NCBI GenBank assembly: GCA_934317185.1
Contig: CAKREJ010000117.1
Coordinates: 1-5,380, forward strand
DNA length: 5,380 nucleotides
From: an uncultured Anaerobutyricum sp.
Lineage (GTDB): Bacteria > Bacillota > Clostridia > Lachnospirales > Lachnospiraceae
Direction of reading: 5' to 3'
Shown: positions 5,285 to 5,380 of the stretch, piece by piece
Layout of the letters: every line of letters starts with the position of its first letter
Numbering within the stretch: the stretch's first letter is position 1
Program-made: the position numbers and the translations under genes
The notes under the pieces: generated by a model
The model's database searches: none
The model's input: only the letters and a program-made list of their open reading frames with translations
Told to the model about the DNA's origin: nothing

Positions 5285-5332
5285 GGGTTTAGACCGAATT
5301 ATAAATATATTGCCACAATATTTTATATTTCA

Positions 5333-5348
5333 TGTGAGATAGGTCACT
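5333..5348. promoter_or_regulatory. CRP/FNR-like half-site pair TGTGA-N6-TCACT
   Basis: TGTGA and TCACT are separated by six bases, the spacing and symmetry of sites bound by Crp/Fnr-family regulators in other bacteria; four of five arm positions pair. No promoter or gene is visible beside it in the window. It also shares ATGTGAGAT with the minus-strand sequence of the 30-bp repeats, so it may be a repeat remnant instead. Confidence 0.25.
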
Positions 5349-5380
5349 TTTTGTAGCAAGAACTCTTCTCATTCTTAAAT

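Larger units (their letters stand above)
5175..5380. other. AT-rich intergenic end of window, no supportable gene
   Basis: No frame on either strand has a convincing start, ribosome site and length. Minus-strand frames open at the right edge close within 12-30 codons, so a gene ending here from the right cannot be excluded, but no family is recognisable. The stretch begins with an unbroken 22-base purine run (5177-5198) and then becomes AT-rich with two dyads, noted separately. Together with 4730-5174 this makes about 650 bases without a recognised gene. Confidence 0.6.

Overview
The window looks like a chromosomal segment of a spore-forming, low-to-moderate GC Clostridia, most likely a gut Lachnospiraceae. 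This is inferred from strong AGGAGG-type ribosome sites, an alpha/beta-type small acid-soluble spore protein, a clostridial type of FMN-dependent alpha-hydroxy-acid dehydrogenase with an N-terminal cysteine cluster, and the style of the intergenic repeats. No species can be assigned from sequence alone.

All five recognisable protein genes lie on the minus strand. In transcription order (right to left) they are: an AI-2E-family membrane permease (3542-4729); a repeat-bearing intergenic region (3283-3541); an FMN alpha-hydroxy-acid dehydrogenase (2260-3282); a HAD phosphatase of the phosphoglycolate phosphatase type (1540-2202); an alpha/beta SASP (1175-1396) closed by a strong hairpin terminator (1081-1118); and trigger factor (tig, 1-920), which has its own well-formed sigma-A-type promoter and runs off the left edge.

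The dehydrogenase and phosphatase are 57 bp apart with no visible terminator between them and probably form an operon. Their chemistry could be consecutive (2-phosphoglycolate to glycolate to glyoxylate), which would make a small salvage module, but that is an inference from family and order. The SASP and tig are separate units.

The least ordinary DNA is intergenic. Between the permease and the dehydrogenase there is a 30-bp direct repeat (29/30 identical). Each copy begins, on the minus strand, a mini-ORF starting MYIRCEMT, and one of these has an excellent ribosome site. The same stretch holds two strong stem-loops. Upstream of the permease promoter sits an approximately 282-bp imperfect palindrome (4893-5174), with nested arms of 12, 22 and 26 perfectly paired bases around a structured core. 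It resembles a MITE-like or REP-like non-coding element and could also end transcription in both directions. The core shares short motifs with the other intergenic repeat, so both may belong to one dispersed repeat family. The last 206 bases contain no gene that I can support, only two operator-like dyads and a purine run.
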